This document shows positions 63,634 to 64,000 of a DNA stretch of 64,000 bases, one piece after another. The translations under genes were made by a program, and so were the position numbers. The number at the start of each line of letters is the position of its first letter. Position 1 is the stretch's first letter. Source of the stretch: Rhodoblastus sp963710275 (GTDB taxonomy: Bacteria; Pseudomonadota; Alphaproteobacteria; Rhizobiales; Beijerinckiaceae); NCBI GenBank assembly GCA_963710275.1, contig CAVPZS010000008.1:310001-374000 (forward strand), given 5' to 3'. A model generated the notes under the pieces. The model saw only the letters and a program-made list of their open reading frames with translations. It was not told where the DNA came from and did no database searches.

Positions 63634-64000
63634 ATGGCCGACATCGCAGACATCGCCGACATCCTGGACGGCGCGGCGCGCCTCGGCGTCAGTCTTTCGC
63701 CGCTGGCGCAGCGCCATGGCCTGTCGCTCGCCGACGCCTATGCGGCGCAAAAAGAGCTGGTCGCGCGGCGTCTTTCGCGTGGCGAAGTGGTGGTCGGGCT
63801 CAAGATGGGCTTTACCAGCGAGGCCATGCGCCGGCAGATGGGCGTCGACCGTCCCAATATCGGCTGGCTGACCTCCGGCATGACCCTGACGGACGCATTG
63901 CCGGCCAAAATTTTCATCCATCCGCGCATCGAGCCCGAAGTGGCGGTCCTGCTCGGGCGCGACCTCGACGGTTCCGAGACTGTCGAACAGATCGCCGCTG
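63634..64000 (+). CDS. 2-keto-4-pentenoate hydratase / 4-oxalocrotonate decarboxylase family protein, 3' end outside the window
   Basis: The first 122 residues of an MhpD-like enzyme of the fumarylacetoacetase superfamily, which acts in meta-cleavage of aromatic compounds. The N-terminus has a short repeat ADIADIADI, then SLADAYAAQKELVARRLSRG, VVVGLKMGFTSEAMRRQMGV, and the metal-ligand region IHPRIEPEVAVLLGRDL. ATG 63634 is preceded by GGAGCTGGGGGGG. The particular aromatic substrate cannot be told from this piece. Confidence 0.83.
   Translation, partial: MADIADIADILDGAARLGVSLSPLAQRHGLSLADAYAAQKELVARRLSRGEVVVGLKMGFTSEAMRRQMGVDRPNIGWLTSGMTLTDALPAKIFIHPRIEPEVAVLLGRDLDGSETVEQIAA

Overview
The window is GC-rich DNA from an alphaproteobacterium, most likely of the Hyphomicrobiales. 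The clearest sign is the order pyrH-frr-uppS-cdsA-dxr-rseP-bamA-lpxD-fabZ-lpxA-lpxI-lpxB, with gltA-gltX-comEC nearby, which is the usual order in that group. Family placement (a Methylocystaceae/Beijerinckiaceae-like organism) is a guess. Many housekeeping genes (recJ, hom, dgt, aceE, aceF, lpdA, gltX, bamA, rseP, dxr, cdsA) are split by single-base shifts although their protein sequence continues in another frame. I read these as assembly or sequencing indels and give each such gene as one feature spanning its fragments.

Layout. 1-4.2 kb: an arsenic cluster (ArsP-type permease, thioredoxin-like protein, ArsR, LMW-phosphatase-type ArsC, aquaporin, glutaredoxin-type ArsC, ArsH). 4.2-7.6 kb: an accessory stretch with three unrecognised or poorly recognised genes, short repeats, an iterated NCTTA array, and two 3'-truncated tRNA pieces (Val-CAC, Arg-CCG) ending at an intact tRNA-Glu. 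This looks like an integration hot spot. 7.8-13.4 kb: recJ, a glutathione transferase, hom, dgt and an ErpA-type Fe-S carrier. 13.6-21.7 kb: OpgC-like acyltransferase, SGNH hydrolase, APH/ATPase bifunctional protein, a TPR plus ClpP-like exported protein, patatin phospholipase, PRC-barrel protein. 21.8-30.3 kb: a lactate utilisation locus (Dld-II type D-lactate dehydrogenase, LctP permease, FadR/LldR regulator, LutABC). 30.4-37.9 kb: LysR regulator divergent from a complete pyruvate dehydrogenase operon (homodimeric E1, E2, lipoyl-E3), then cyanase. 37.9-43.2 kb: comEC, gltX, gltA. 43.2-48.9 kb: a block of smaller genes (secreted protein, di-haem peroxidase, CcdA, P1 peptidase, EF-hand protein, degenerate PII-like protein, outer-membrane channel-like protein) lying between gltA and lpxB. 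48.9-62 kb: the lipid A / outer-membrane / isoprenoid / translation cluster. 62-64 kb: a polytopic membrane protein and the start of a 2-keto-4-pentenoate hydratase-like gene.

How the genes work together: the arsenic cluster combines reduction of arsenate, exit of arsenite through an aquaporin, and organoarsenical export/oxidation, with no ArsB or Acr3 pump in view. Lactate enters by LctP, is oxidised to pyruvate by Dld-II (D) and LutABC (L), and pyruvate is passed to the adjacent pyruvate dehydrogenase and on to citrate synthase. A shared TGGT-N11-ACCA dyad in both lactate promoters is a candidate binding site for the FadR-type regulator encoded between them. The lpx-bam-rseP-dxr-cdsA-uppS cluster supplies lipid A, outer-membrane protein assembly and polyprenyl carriers.
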